DNA of 64,000 bases from Oceaniferula flava (GCF_016811075.1 NZ_JAFBGL010000004.1:282558-346557); one strand, 5' to 3'. Shown: positions 44,617-54,305, counted from the stretch's first letter. Notes: generated by a model from the letters alone, not told the origin. Numbers and translations are program-made.

Positions 44617-46104
44617 ATGACCCAAAACGACCTCGTTCAAAAACTCTGGAAAGTCTGCGATATCTTGCGCGACGATGGCATTAATTACTCGGACTATGTC
44701 ACCGAGCTGGTGCTGCTGCTCTTCATCAAGATGGAGCATGAAAAGGCACGGGTGAACGAGAAATACCAAGAGCGCCTGCCCGAGGGATTCCGCTGGCCAA
44801 ACCTCGCGGAAACCAGCGGCCTGGAGCAGCTGAACTTCTACAAGCGCCTCCTGCTTGTCCTCTCCACAGGAAAGGATGCCGACGGTAAATCCATCGCTAT
44901 CGACCCCATGGTCTCCGCCATTTATGCCGAGGCCCAGACCAGCTTGCGAGAGCCGCGCCACCTCTCCGCCCTCGTACGCACCTTTGACACCCTGAACTGG
45001 TTTAGTTCTGACAAGGATGACCTCGGTGACGTCTATGAAGGTTTACTGGAGAAAAATGCCACCGAGACGAAGTCCGGAGCTGGCCAGTATTTCACCCCAC
45101 GCGCATTGATTGATAGCATCGTCCGCTGCGTTAAGCCACAGGCTGGCGAAACTATCCAAGACCCCGCCGCAGGCACCGCAGGCTTCCTCATTGCCGCTGA
45201 CACCTACATCAAGTCTCAGACCGATGACCTCTACGAGCTCTCTGAAAAAGACCGCAAGCGTCAACGCACCGAGTGTTACACTGGTGTGGAACTTGTCCCG
45301 GACACCCGCCGCCTTGCGCTGATGAACTGCCTGCTGCACGGCATGGAAGGAGGTTCTGAAGGCGTAGTCAGGCTGGGCAATACCCTGACCTCCATGGGCA
45401 GCTCGTTACCCAAGGTAGATATCATCCTTGCCAATCCTCCCTTCGGCACGGCCAAGGGCGGAACCTCAGGCAAGGACATGCGCGATGACTTCACCTTCAC
45501 CACATCGAACAAACAGCTCGCCTTCCTCCAGCACATCTATCGTGGACTCAAGCCTGGTGGACGCGCCGCAATCGTGCTACCGGACAACGTACTGTTTGAG
45601 GACGGAGTGGGTGCCCAGATCCGTGCCGACCTGATGGAGAAGTGTGATCTGCACACCATATTGCGCCTCCCCACGGGCATCTTCTACGCCCAGGGAGTCA
45701 AAACCAACGTGCTCTTCTTCACCAAAGGCACAGCCAAGGACAAACATCAGGAAGAAGGCTGCACTAAGCATGTCTGGTTCTATGACCTGCGCACCAATGC
45801 CCCCAGCTACGGCAAGCGCACCCCTTTCACCGCAAAGGAGCTTGAACCCTTTGAAAAAGCTTACGGCAAATCGCCACTCGGTACATCCAAGCGAATCGAC
45901 GAGGGCGAAGAAGGAAAGTTCCGTAAATTCACCCGTGAGCAAATCAAGGAGCGCAACGAGAATCTTGATATTTCTTGGATACGTGATGGTAACACCACCG
46001 ATTCTGCCGACCTGCCCCAGCCTGAAGTCATCGCTGACGATATTCTGAAAAACCTGAAAACAGCCCTAGCTGAAATCGAACAATTAAAGGAGGAAATGGC
46101 ATGA
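44617..46104 (+). CDS. hsdM: Type I modification methylase, HsdM subunit
   Basis: A 495-residue N6-adenine methyltransferase. The HsdM N-terminal helical domain (residues 1-140) is followed by the SAM motif DPAAGTAGF (182-190) and the catalytic NPPF (273-276). The end is charged. It methylates the target adenine with HsdS giving specificity. It overlaps hsdS by ATGA (46101-46104). Confidence 0.95.
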   Translation: MTQNDLVQKLWKVCDILRDDGINYSDYVTELVLLLFIKMEHEKARVNEKYQERLPEGFRWPNLAETSGLEQLNFYKRLLLVLSTGKDADGKSIAIDPMVSAIYAEAQTSLREPRHLSALVRTFDTLNWFSSDKDDLGDVYEGLLEKNATETKSGAGQYFTPRALIDSIVRCVKPQAGETIQDPAAGTAGFLIAADTYIKSQTDDLYELSEKDRKRQRTECYTGVELVPDTRRLALMNCLLHGMEGGSEGVVRLGNTLTSMGSSLPKVDIILANPPFGTAKGGTSGKDMRDDFTFTTSNKQLAFLQHIYRGLKPGGRAAIVLPDNVLFEDGVGAQIRADLMEKCDLHTILRLPTGIFYAQGVKTNVLFFTKGTAKDKHQEEGCTKHVWFYDLRTNAPSYGKRTPFTAKELEPFEKAYGKSPLGTSKRIDEGEEGKFRKFTREQIKERNENLDISWIRDGNTTDSADLPQPEVIADDILKNLKTALAEIEQLKEEMA

Positions 46105-47474
46105 GTGATTTACCGAAAGGGTGGATCGCGCCCACAATAGAAGAAATCGGAATAGCTAAAACCAAATCAGTTAATCCGGCTCTCACGCCAGCCAAACACT
46201 TTGAACTTTGGAGCGTCCCTTCTTTTCCGACTAACGAGCCCGAAATCATTACGGGAGGAGAGATCAAATCTAATAAAGCGTCTGTTCAACCTAACGATGT
46301 GCTGCTCTGCAAGATCAACCCAAGAATTAATCGTGTTTGGGTAGTCCGACCAACCAAAAAAGAGCTACCACAAATAGCATCGTCAGAATGGATTGTGGTA
46401 AGGAACGAGCAAATAGATTCTCATTATTTGAGATATGCTTTCATCGAAGACTCTTTCAGAATCAAGCTATGTTCAAATGTGTCGGGAGTTGGCGGATCAT
46501 TGACCCGTGCTAGACCTCAAGATGTCAGAAGATACCGAATAAATATTGCTCCACCTGAAGAACAAAAGCGCATCGTCAAAAAGCTGGATACATGTCAGGG
46601 ACATATCGACCGCTCGAAATCAGCCCTCGATGCCATCCCCCAACTCTTGGAAGACTACCGCGCCAGCCTCCTCGCCAAAGCCTTCAACGGCGAACTAACC
46701 GCCGACTGGCGAGCCCAACAAAAAGCCCAAGGCATCAAACACGAATCCGCCGAAGAACTCCTCCAGCGCCTCCGTCAAGAACGCCGCAAACAATGGGAAA
46801 AATCCGAACTCGCCAAATACCAAGCCAAAGGCAAAACTCCCCCAAAGAAATGGAAAAATAGGTTTAAGGAATCCATCTCTCCAGACTTCAAAAAGTCCCC
46901 TAACAAACTCCCTACAAACTGGCTTTGGACCTCGGTGTCAGACCAAACTTTGTGCTTAGATTCACAAAGAATCCCCATTAGTAAGAATGATAGAGTCACC
47001 GGCCCTTACCCATACTACGGTGCCAATGGTCAGGTAGATTTCGTTAGCAAATATTTGTTTGATGAACACCTAACACTCGTGACAGAAGATGAAACATTTT
47101 ACGGACGAACTGCGCCGATCGCGTATAGCGTCGACCATAAGTGTTGGGTAAATAACCACGCGCATGTCTTGAGACCGCTGCCTCCGATATCGAACTCATA
47201 TATCACCCATATGCTTATGCATTATGATGTGGAGCCTTGGTTATCAGGAACAACTGGGCGAGCCAAGCTAACCCAAGCAGCTTTGAACTGCCTCCCAATA
47301 CCTTTAGCCCCCATCCCTGAACAAAAAGAGATAATTAGACTCCTTGAAATGGCCTTCAAGCGTATCAACGCAATCAAAGACCTACATGCCCAACTTAAGT
47401 CCCAACACTCTAAATTAACTCAGTCCATTCTCGCCAAAGCCTTCCGTGGTGAGCTAGTTCCGCAAACCTCGTAA
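46101..47474 (+). CDS. hsdS: Type I specificity subunit HsdS
   Basis: A 457-residue protein with two target-recognition domains (about 1-160 and 225-400), each followed by a conserved helix repeat: PPEEQKRIVKKLDTCQGHIDRSK...LLAKAFNGELTADW after the first, and IPEQKEIIRLLEMAFKRINAIK...ILAKAFRGELVPQ after the second. The duplicated AKAF-GEL is characteristic. Two TRDs predict a bipartite recognition site. The GC content drops in this gene, particularly in the TRDs, as expected for exchangeable modules. Confidence 0.95.
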   Translation: MSDLPKGWIAPTIEEIGIAKTKSVNPALTPAKHFELWSVPSFPTNEPEIITGGEIKSNKASVQPNDVLLCKINPRINRVWVVRPTKKELPQIASSEWIVVRNEQIDSHYLRYAFIEDSFRIKLCSNVSGVGGSLTRARPQDVRRYRINIAPPEEQKRIVKKLDTCQGHIDRSKSALDAIPQLLEDYRASLLAKAFNGELTADWRAQQKAQGIKHESAEELLQRLRQERRKQWEKSELAKYQAKGKTPPKKWKNRFKESISPDFKKSPNKLPTNWLWTSVSDQTLCLDSQRIPISKNDRVTGPYPYYGANGQVDFVSKYLFDEHLTLVTEDETFYGRTAPIAYSVDHKCWVNNHAHVLRPLPPISNSYITHMLMHYDVEPWLSGTTGRAKLTQAALNCLPIPLAPIPEQKEIIRLLEMAFKRINAIKDLHAQLKSQHSKLTQSILAKAFRGELVPQTS

Positions 47475-47484
47475 AACAAGAAAT

Positions 47485-49143
47485 GTGAAAATATTACGAT
47501 TAGAACTCACCGAAACATATAAAGGGCTTGAAAATCAGATTTTTGACTTCCGGGATAGTGACTCAGACATTGTATCGTTAGTCGGGCTGAATGGTTCTGG
47601 AAAATCAAATTTCTTAGAGCTTACTGCTGAAATATTTTGCTATCTAGAGCGAGATCAGCGCTATGATTTTGAAACAAGGCAACCCCTAAGTTTCAGTTTT
47701 TCGGTTACATATAAAATAATAGATCATCGTCGGCATACTCAGACCTATCACATTCAGTATGTCCGCTCTGCAAACCACCTCTTCTATTCACACCTAAAGG
47801 ACGGGACATTCATACCAACCTCATCGTCTGACGTGGTTCTTCCCAGTGCCATAATTGGTTACTCCTCTGGGATGAACGAAAACCTTCAACGCCCATTTCT
47901 GAAAAACATTGTACAACATTACGATATTTTAATGAAGAAACAAAAGGTTTTAAAGCAGTTTAAAACCGCTATCAACCAAGCTGATACATTTGAGTTAAGA
48001 GGCGAAATAAGTATTGATTATCGAGAGCGATTTCCCACGGTTTTTGGCGAAAACCGAGACTACACTGACGCCCCCATGGGCACCATTTTAGATTATGACA
48101 GCTCACCTCTAGTCGTAGCTTCTCTGGCGTTGTTACCGCATGCGGACATTCAGAAGTTCTGCAAAGAAATCGGTTACAGTGATCTAAAAAAAATATCATT
48201 TAGGTATAATCTACGAGGCAAGCCATACACCATTGATGAGTTGCGTGATATTACTTCACTCTTAGAAACGGTTGGGCACGGCCAATATAAAGCCATAGGC
48301 GCTCCTCTCAGCAACGATGAGATTGAAAAAATAGCCCCCGATGTAACTCTTGAACTACAGGATCTAGCCTACTTGGAAGGAGACATACACATTAATTTGT
48401 TTAATGATAGTCTGCGCTCTTCGCTATGTGAAATTTACTATCACGACCCCGCTACATTCTTCAGAAAACTGCACAAAATTCAACTGTTGGAAGTCAAAAA
48501 TTGGCAAGCCAAAGATCGAAATTCACTGCGCCGCGACGATTTCATTGGCAATGTAAGAAAGCCTACTCGACTACGAATGCCACTTGAAGTTTCCGACCTA
48601 GTCTTCATCAACAACCATGGCCGTGAAGTTTCATATTTCGATTTGAGTGACGGCGAGACACAATTAATTCAAATACTAGCAGCACTAAGGGTATTCGATT
48701 CTAGGTCGTCCTTATTTCTCTTAGATGAACCGGACACACATCTAAACCCACACTGGAGGACAGAATTTCACACACACATCAAAAATGTGCGCGATAACAA
48801 TGCAGAAGACTCAAAAGCAAGCCAGCTTTTCATATCCACACACTCTCCCTTCATCTTATCATCTCTCGATCGTAGCAGCGTCTTCCATTTCAAGAATGTA
48901 GATGGAGTGCTATCAGTCGCTCCAGCAGAAGATCAGACCTTCGGGTCATCCTTCGAATACCTCTCTAAACGCCTTTTTAAAATGGAGTCACTTATTGCAA
49001 AAACAGCGATCGATAAAATAAATGCAATATTACAGGAAAAGTCACATACCGAAGCTCGTGAATGGATCAAAGACCACGTTGGCCCATCACTCGAAAAAAC
49101 GTTCTTATTGAAACAGCTCGAAGAAGATGCTCCTCCCAATTAA
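47485..49143 (+). CDS. AAA ATPase of a restriction-linked pair (PtuA/Septu-like)
   Basis: A 552-residue ATPase starting at GTG 47485, 10 bp after hsdS. Walker A is GLNGSGKS (34-41). The C-terminal half has YFDLSDGETQLIQILAALR (ABC-type signature region) and Walker B LFLLDEPDTHLNPHW, then a His-switch-like ISTHSPFIL, as in SMC-like/OLD-type ABC ATPases and restriction-system-associated AAA proteins. It overlaps the HNH gene by 17 bp, which is the PtuA-PtuB (Septu) arrangement. A/T-rich codons mark transfer. An alternative is a RloC-like factor, but no zinc-hook CxxC is obvious. Confidence 0.75.
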   Translation: MKILRLELTETYKGLENQIFDFRDSDSDIVSLVGLNGSGKSNFLELTAEIFCYLERDQRYDFETRQPLSFSFSVTYKIIDHRRHTQTYHIQYVRSANHLFYSHLKDGTFIPTSSSDVVLPSAIIGYSSGMNENLQRPFLKNIVQHYDILMKKQKVLKQFKTAINQADTFELRGEISIDYRERFPTVFGENRDYTDAPMGTILDYDSSPLVVASLALLPHADIQKFCKEIGYSDLKKISFRYNLRGKPYTIDELRDITSLLETVGHGQYKAIGAPLSNDEIEKIAPDVTLELQDLAYLEGDIHINLFNDSLRSSLCEIYYHDPATFFRKLHKIQLLEVKNWQAKDRNSLRRDDFIGNVRKPTRLRMPLEVSDLVFINNHGREVSYFDLSDGETQLIQILAALRVFDSRSSLFLLDEPDTHLNPHWRTEFHTHIKNVRDNNAEDSKASQLFISTHSPFILSSLDRSSVFHFKNVDGVLSVAPAEDQTFGSSFEYLSKRLFKMESLIAKTAIDKINAILQEKSHTEAREWIKDHVGPSLEKTFLLKQLEEDAPPN

Positions 49144-50212
49144 TCCTCAAAACGCCACAGCTAAAATTTTCGAAACTTTAAACCTTGAGCTGCTACATTT
49201 TCTTGAAAAGAGCGTAGTCATTGATGTATTCTCGGATGCTCTATTTTCCGATCCCTTTGGGAAGCTTCTAATTCAAGCTAGTGAAGCAACTAAACTGAAA
49301 TTCTTGGCTTTGCATAAGAAAATACACGCGGAATTACCAGCCACTTCTAGTCGCAGCACCTTCGTTTGCTCAATCATAGACAATCAAGACATCGAACGTT
49401 TTTTTCAGAATGCTGGAGAGGTGCCGCCTGACATCCCAGCTACTCTAACGAAAGAACTAGGTGATTTAACAGTGCACCTCTATTCCCAATCCTCCAGTCT
49501 CACAGGCGTTAAAACTTCTTGTGCTGAATCAATACACGATCATTACCATAAGTTCACTAGAATTAACAGTTTCACCTGTCCATGCTGCGGGGCATCTGAA
49601 CTCATCCAGTTTAATGGGGATATTGACGAAACTAATAGGTGGAGAGGTCCCTATGATCATATACTCCCAAAAAGCAAGTATCCCCAGTATGCAGTGCATC
49701 CAAATAACCTTCTGCCAACCTGCACCTTCTGCAATACCTACGCCAAGGGCCAGAAAAACCCCGTAACAGAAGGCGACCCTGAAGTGCCCTGCCTAAGCCC
49801 ATACCCTTTTGATCCTACTTCCTGCGTGCAAGATAGAGTCCGACTTGAATACCCCCCAGAGTTGCGAATCGTAAAACGTGTTCAGCTGTGTGACGACGAG
49901 ACGCCAGAGTGCAAGACATGGAAACGTCTTTATAACACCACATCTAGAATCGAAGGTAAGTATAACGGTGAAATTCTAAATATCATCATCGGGGAAAACC
50001 CCTCACACAACGCGCAGCATCTTAAATCACAAATTCAAGCTAAGGCCTCACAAACTATAGCCCGAACCGCCCTAGGACCATGGAAAATCTGGGAGAAAAA
50101 GCTTTATCAGTATATGATCACACAATCAGACAACTTTTTTAACGCCCTATGGTCACAAATACAAGAAGCCCAAGTTACACACTGTCCCTCAGATATTTTT
50201 GACGTAACCTAG
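49127..50212 (+). CDS. HNH endonuclease partner (PtuB-like)
   Basis: A 361-residue protein overlapping the AAA gene by 17 bp. After a 145-residue helical N-terminus come a zinc-binding CPCCG (about 151-155), the HNH core YDHILPKSKYPQYAVHPNNLLPTCTFCNTYAKGQ (with DH at about 177-178 and a second Cys pair near 199-202), i.e. a Cys-bound HNH nuclease. It is probably activated by the upstream ATPase on sensing phage DNA, as known for Septu. The remaining C-terminus is unassigned. It ends 1 bp before the next start. Confidence 0.8.
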   Translation: MLLPINPQNATAKIFETLNLELLHFLEKSVVIDVFSDALFSDPFGKLLIQASEATKLKFLALHKKIHAELPATSSRSTFVCSIIDNQDIERFFQNAGEVPPDIPATLTKELGDLTVHLYSQSSSLTGVKTSCAESIHDHYHKFTRINSFTCPCCGASELIQFNGDIDETNRWRGPYDHILPKSKYPQYAVHPNNLLPTCTFCNTYAKGQKNPVTEGDPEVPCLSPYPFDPTSCVQDRVRLEYPPELRIVKRVQLCDDETPECKTWKRLYNTTSRIEGKYNGEILNIIIGENPSHNAQHLKSQIQAKASQTIARTALGPWKIWEKKLYQYMITQSDNFFNALWSQIQEAQVTHCPSDIFDVT

Positions 50213-50213
50213 C

Positions 50214-51326
50214 ATGCCATACCCTTCCCTATTAGATCTTTTCCATGCCCTCCCAAAGGTTAAAAAAAACCGCACCGTGATGCAGGTCTCAGGCTATCCG
50301 CATTATGAAAACGTGTGCAGTAACATATTGGCCTTCTACCTCGATCCAGAGGAAGAACACGGCCTAAGCGATCTTCTGCTTCAGTCCCTGTTCAAGGTCA
50401 CTCACAAGTCATGCTCAGCCTCCTCAGCATTAGAATCCCTCTCCTTTGAAACCATCAACGTAGAACGCGAATACACCACAGACGGGAACAAGCGCATCGA
50501 CCTTGTTATCACTGGAGAGAATTTCGTGTTTGGCATTGAAAATAAAATCTATCATTGGCTAGCCAACGATCTCAACCACTACGCAAAGGCCCTCAGGCAA
50601 TGCGCCATCAAGGAGCAGAGAAAGAACGAAGCTGAACAAACCCCTACCATCATCAAAACCGTCCTGGGGCTACACCCTGTTTCACCAGAGAAGCTACAAG
50701 GAGGCTTCACTTCGATCACCTACACGGACCTCTGGCAGGTAGTACAGCAGCAACTCGGCCACTACCTACCAAACGCATCCCAGAAATGGGTCATCTACTT
50801 ACTCGACTTCATCGAGACCACCAAACAACTCACCGGACAAAACATGGAACTCAAAGAAAATGACCAGTTCTTCATCGAAAACGATGATCAGATCAATCAG
50901 ATGATTCATGCGCGCAATGACTTTCTAAAACGCCTCAGTAATCAAGTCTCACAACTTCACAGCATGATTTCCGATGAGTGGGATACTATAGAACCTTTAT
51001 CAAGAGCCCCTTGGATAGCCTATAAACGCTGTCTCGTTCTTGATTTCACATTTCAAGGTAACCTCAAGATCGCTTTTGACCTTTGGCTGAACCCTAGAGG
51101 CTGGGAGCTTCAGTTATGGTGTCGTCAGTCGGCAAAACACAATTTTGTAATTCGCCTTCTGGATACACCTCAAGTGAAAAGCAAAGCTCCAGATCCAAAA
51201 CCGCATAACAACCGATTTATTACCCAAACGTGGGACGTGGGCACCCCCCTGGAAGACATCCTGCCACACCTGCTTGAATGGATCAAAATCCTACCGGAAG
51301 CAGCTAGCCACCTAGAACAAACTTAA
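50214..51326 (+). CDS. PD-(D/E)XK nuclease-like protein (PDDEXK_4 family)
   Basis: A 370-residue protein starting right after the HNH gene. The N-terminal region has SNILAFYLDPEEEHGLSDLLLQSL, then RIDLVITGENFVFGIENK with D97, E109 and K111 forming a D...ExK nuclease site, and a conserved Tyr/Trp-containing HWLANDLNHYAKAL. This pattern matches the PDDEXK_4 family of phage-defence-linked proteins. The C-terminal 170 residues (DFTFQGNLKIAFDLWLNPRGWELQLW) look like a separate sensing domain. Nuclease activity is inferred from motif only. Confidence 0.75.
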   Translation: MPYPSLLDLFHALPKVKKNRTVMQVSGYPHYENVCSNILAFYLDPEEEHGLSDLLLQSLFKVTHKSCSASSALESLSFETINVEREYTTDGNKRIDLVITGENFVFGIENKIYHWLANDLNHYAKALRQCAIKEQRKNEAEQTPTIIKTVLGLHPVSPEKLQGGFTSITYTDLWQVVQQQLGHYLPNASQKWVIYLLDFIETTKQLTGQNMELKENDQFFIENDDQINQMIHARNDFLKRLSNQVSQLHSMISDEWDTIEPLSRAPWIAYKRCLVLDFTFQGNLKIAFDLWLNPRGWELQLWCRQSAKHNFVIRLLDTPQVKSKAPDPKPHNNRFITQTWDVGTPLEDILPHLLEWIKILPEAASHLEQT

Positions 51327-51344
51327 AAACCACACCCCTCCGAG

Positions 51345-52568
51345 ATGATGACCATATCTAGAATAAATTTCCGCACACAACTTGATAAATTCAAGAAGAT
51401 GGTTAGCAGTATCGACGGTCGCCCATTTCAATCTTTCAGCAAAGGCTACGCCTTTGAAAGGGAAGGTTATAAGGACGAGCTTTATGCCATTGCCCGACGT
51501 AGGCTGGCTCCGGGTGATTGGAATGTAGACCTAATAGGTACTGGAACCATTCTCGACAGACTCATTCATGCCATTGAGATATCCGCCAGCGATGAGAACG
51601 CTGGGAACAATCTTCTGAAGTGGCAGCAGTATGGAGCCCACAATATTCTCAAAGACATCAAAGCTGATCACCGCTGCAGTGAGCTGGAGGCACTGCTCTT
51701 TGATTTTTACACCGATCAAATTGATGGTCAGGATGTCCTCGAACCTTTGACCAAGCTCATCGCACGTAAATACCCGCTTGTAGCCTATATCTTCTTTATC
51801 AAAGACTGCGACCGCTACCTGCCTATCGCCCCGGAGGGCTTCGATCGAGCGTTTAAACGGCTGGGCAGTTCACTCAAGACCAACAGGCGCTGCAACTGGG
51901 AAAACTACGCCGCATACCTAGATCTGATTGGTCACATACGCGACCTACTGCGCGATGAAGGGTTCTCCAACACGCGGCTATTAGATGCTCACTCTTTCTG
52001 CTGGATGCTTACAGAAGTGTCCGAAGACAGCCCAGAAGAGGCCCTCATAGAAGCCACTAAGGCCGCCAACTTCATCGAAGCCCGTGATCTAACCAAATCG
52101 CTCCGACTTCCGGCTAGGACAAACGCAACCGATGCCCAACTGAACGCCGCTCGATCAATCGACTATATCAAACGCGCTGAAAACCAAGCTGCCATTGGTA
52201 CACTCAGTGAGGAAATTGCACTCAAAGCCGAAATCCAACGCCTCCTCGATGCAGGGCAGACAGAGCTTGCTGAGCAAGTCGAACCCGTTTCGGCGAATCA
52301 CACACTCGGATACGATATTCATTCCTACGAAGTCACAGGAGAGCCACGTCTGATCGAAGTCAAAACTATCTCTAAGAGCGAAGGTCAAAGCGAGTTCTAC
52401 ACCTCTTGGAGGCAGCAAGAGGTAGCCTCAATATCCGATAACTATTTTTACTATCTTGTTCACAATCCACGGTCTTCAAAACCCACCATTGAAGTCATCC
52501 GCGCAGAGGATATTCGTGCCGAATTAAAATCACCCATCGTATATAAAATCACACTCCCAGCTCGTTGA
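51345..52568 (+). CDS. DUF3883-domain protein (nuclease-like)
   Basis: A 407-residue protein, 18 bp downstream. Residues 280-400 match DUF3883: an EE/AEIQRL helix, then LGYDIHSYEV with D324 and LIEVKTI with E339 and K341, a PD-(D/E)XK-like arrangement. The N-terminal 270 residues are helical and unassigned. DUF3883 is frequent in defence and anti-phage operons. Role here is unknown; the operon context points to a DNA-targeting function. Confidence 0.7.
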   Translation: MMTISRINFRTQLDKFKKMVSSIDGRPFQSFSKGYAFEREGYKDELYAIARRRLAPGDWNVDLIGTGTILDRLIHAIEISASDENAGNNLLKWQQYGAHNILKDIKADHRCSELEALLFDFYTDQIDGQDVLEPLTKLIARKYPLVAYIFFIKDCDRYLPIAPEGFDRAFKRLGSSLKTNRRCNWENYAAYLDLIGHIRDLLRDEGFSNTRLLDAHSFCWMLTEVSEDSPEEALIEATKAANFIEARDLTKSLRLPARTNATDAQLNAARSIDYIKRAENQAAIGTLSEEIALKAEIQRLLDAGQTELAEQVEPVSANHTLGYDIHSYEVTGEPRLIEVKTISKSEGQSEFYTSWRQQEVASISDNYFYYLVHNPRSSKPTIEVIRAEDIRAELKSPIVYKITLPAR

Positions 52569-52586
52569 AACGAGCACCTCGACACC

Positions 52587-53498
52587 ATGACCATACCCAC
52601 CTATCAAGAATTCATGCTACCTGTGCTACAGGTGCTCGAAAAAGCCCCTGAGCCACTTCATCATAAGGAATTTTGTGAAGGGGCCTGTGACTTGCTAGGC
52701 GTCCCTGATGATGTTCGCAAGGAGATGCTGCCCGCTGGTGGGCAGACCTACGTATACAACCGCACAGGCTGGGCGTCATGGTACATGCAGCAAGCTGGGC
52801 TGGTAGAGAAACCCAAGCGTGCATATTTAAAAATTACTGATGCAGGTAGAGAACTACTGAAAACCAAACCTCAATCCATCGATAACAAATTGTTGGCTAA
52901 CTACCCGTCATTTGTGGAGAAGGTCATCAAGAAAAAGCCGGAAAACAAACCAGTGCCAGATGGCGCAGGCGACACCGAACAAACACCTGATGAGCAAATC
53001 ATTACTGCCTTCAAAGACCTCAATGATACTTTGGCTGATAATTTGAGGGAAACTATGGCCACGATGAGCCCATACAGGTTCGAGCAGCTTGTGGTCGATT
53101 TACTATTTGCCATGGGCTACGGAGGTTCACGCGAGGAAGCCGCCACCGTGACTCAGAAGTCAAATGATGGAGGTATTGACGGAATAATCAATGAAGACCG
53201 CTTGGGTCTCGATGTCATCTACATTCAGGCTAAACGCTACCAATCGACAATCGGCAGCAAGGAAATCCAGAGTTTCGTAGGAGCCTTGGCTGGCAAGCAG
53301 GCAAACAAAGGGGTATTCATTACCACAAGTGATTACTCTCGGGCTGCATTGAGCTACGCTGAAACCGTGACCCAAAAAGTGATTTTGATTAATGGCTCCC
53401 GCCTCGCGGATCTGATGATTGAACACAACATTGGGGTATCGACACAACGCACGATAGCAATAAAACGAATTGATACGGATTACTTCGAAGAGAACTAA
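52587..53498 (+). CDS. Mrr-type restriction endonuclease
   Basis: A 303-residue protein, 18 bp after the DUF3883 gene. An N-terminal Mrr_N winged helix (TYQEFMLPVLQVLEKAPEPLHHKEFCEGA and a TGWASWYMQQAGLVEKPKRAYLKIT segment) is followed by the Mrr catalytic domain (from about 160): FEQLVVDLLFAMGY, NDGGIDG with D198, and YIQAKRY with Q214 and K216. The Gln in place of the usual Glu in QxK is normal for Mrr. Such enzymes cut methylated or otherwise modified DNA, complementing the type I system. Confidence 0.9.
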   Translation: MTIPTYQEFMLPVLQVLEKAPEPLHHKEFCEGACDLLGVPDDVRKEMLPAGGQTYVYNRTGWASWYMQQAGLVEKPKRAYLKITDAGRELLKTKPQSIDNKLLANYPSFVEKVIKKKPENKPVPDGAGDTEQTPDEQIITAFKDLNDTLADNLRETMATMSPYRFEQLVVDLLFAMGYGGSREEAATVTQKSNDGGIDGIINEDRLGLDVIYIQAKRYQSTIGSKEIQSFVGALAGKQANKGVFITTSDYSRAALSYAETVTQKVILINGSRLADLMIEHNIGVSTQRTIAIKRIDTDYFEEN

Positions 53499-53513
53499 CT
53501 CCCTGGCCAAACT

Positions 53514-54239
53514 ATGCGTATTCTCTCATGGAACCTTCAACACGGCGGAGGAAGCCGTATCGAGCGACTGAGCAAGGCGCTTGTGTCATACGATGCCGAC
53601 GTCATTCTGCTCAACGAGTATAGGCACAACAAGGCAGGGGCCGACCTTCGCGCCAGGCTAACAGAAGCAGGCTACGCCTACCAGAGCGAACCGCACGCAG
53701 AGCCACGCCAAAACATCATCTTTGCTGCTTCACGGCAACCATTCGAGGCTACCACCTTTCCGGGGCAGCTTTCTGACCCTGAACTCGGCGACTATACCGC
53801 ACGCGTCCTCTTAGTCCGTATCGGAGACCTCAACATCTTCGGGGTTTACATGCCGAGCATGAAATTCAAGCGTCCTGTGTTCGATTTCTTACTGCGGCTC
53901 TCTGAGCGTTATCTAACTGAGGACTCCCTAATCATGGGTGACCTCAATACGGGTCGCCACTATGAAGACGAAGCAGGCGCAACTTTCGTTTCCACGTCTC
54001 AGTTTGAAGCTTTGCTTGCACAGGGCTGGATCGACACATGGCGAAGTCGCAACCCAGAAGCCAGAGAGTTCACGTGGTTTTCCCGTGGCTACAACAATGG
54101 GTTCAGGCTTGACCACGCCTTAGCGAGTCCCTCACTGGACAAGAAAGTAGAAGATGCATTCTACTCCCACAAGGAGCGCGAAGATGGTGTCACCGATCAC
54201 TCTCTGATGATTTTAGACATCAAGTCACCCATATACTAA
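53514..54239 (+). CDS. Endonuclease/exonuclease/phosphatase (EEP) family protein
   Basis: A 241-residue protein, 15 bp after the mrr-like gene. The DNase I/ExoIII-like site is complete: SWNLQH (N7), VILLNEYR (E35), MGDLNTGR (D143, N145), the FRLDHA strand (D200, H201) and VTDHSLMIL (D228, H229). The length is short and without extra domains. It could degrade nucleic acid or repair ends; its place as the last gene of a defence operon suggests a role there. Confidence 0.8.
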   Translation: MRILSWNLQHGGGSRIERLSKALVSYDADVILLNEYRHNKAGADLRARLTEAGYAYQSEPHAEPRQNIIFAASRQPFEATTFPGQLSDPELGDYTARVLLVRIGDLNIFGVYMPSMKFKRPVFDFLLRLSERYLTEDSLIMGDLNTGRHYEDEAGATFVSTSQFEALLAQGWIDTWRSRNPEAREFTWFSRGYNNGFRLDHALASPSLDKKVEDAFYSHKEREDGVTDHSLMILDIKSPIY

Positions 54240-54305
54240 CAGGGTTACTACCCAGCACAACAGGGCTTATTTCCTCAACTATAGCAAATGCTCTCTCTGA
54301 GGCGG

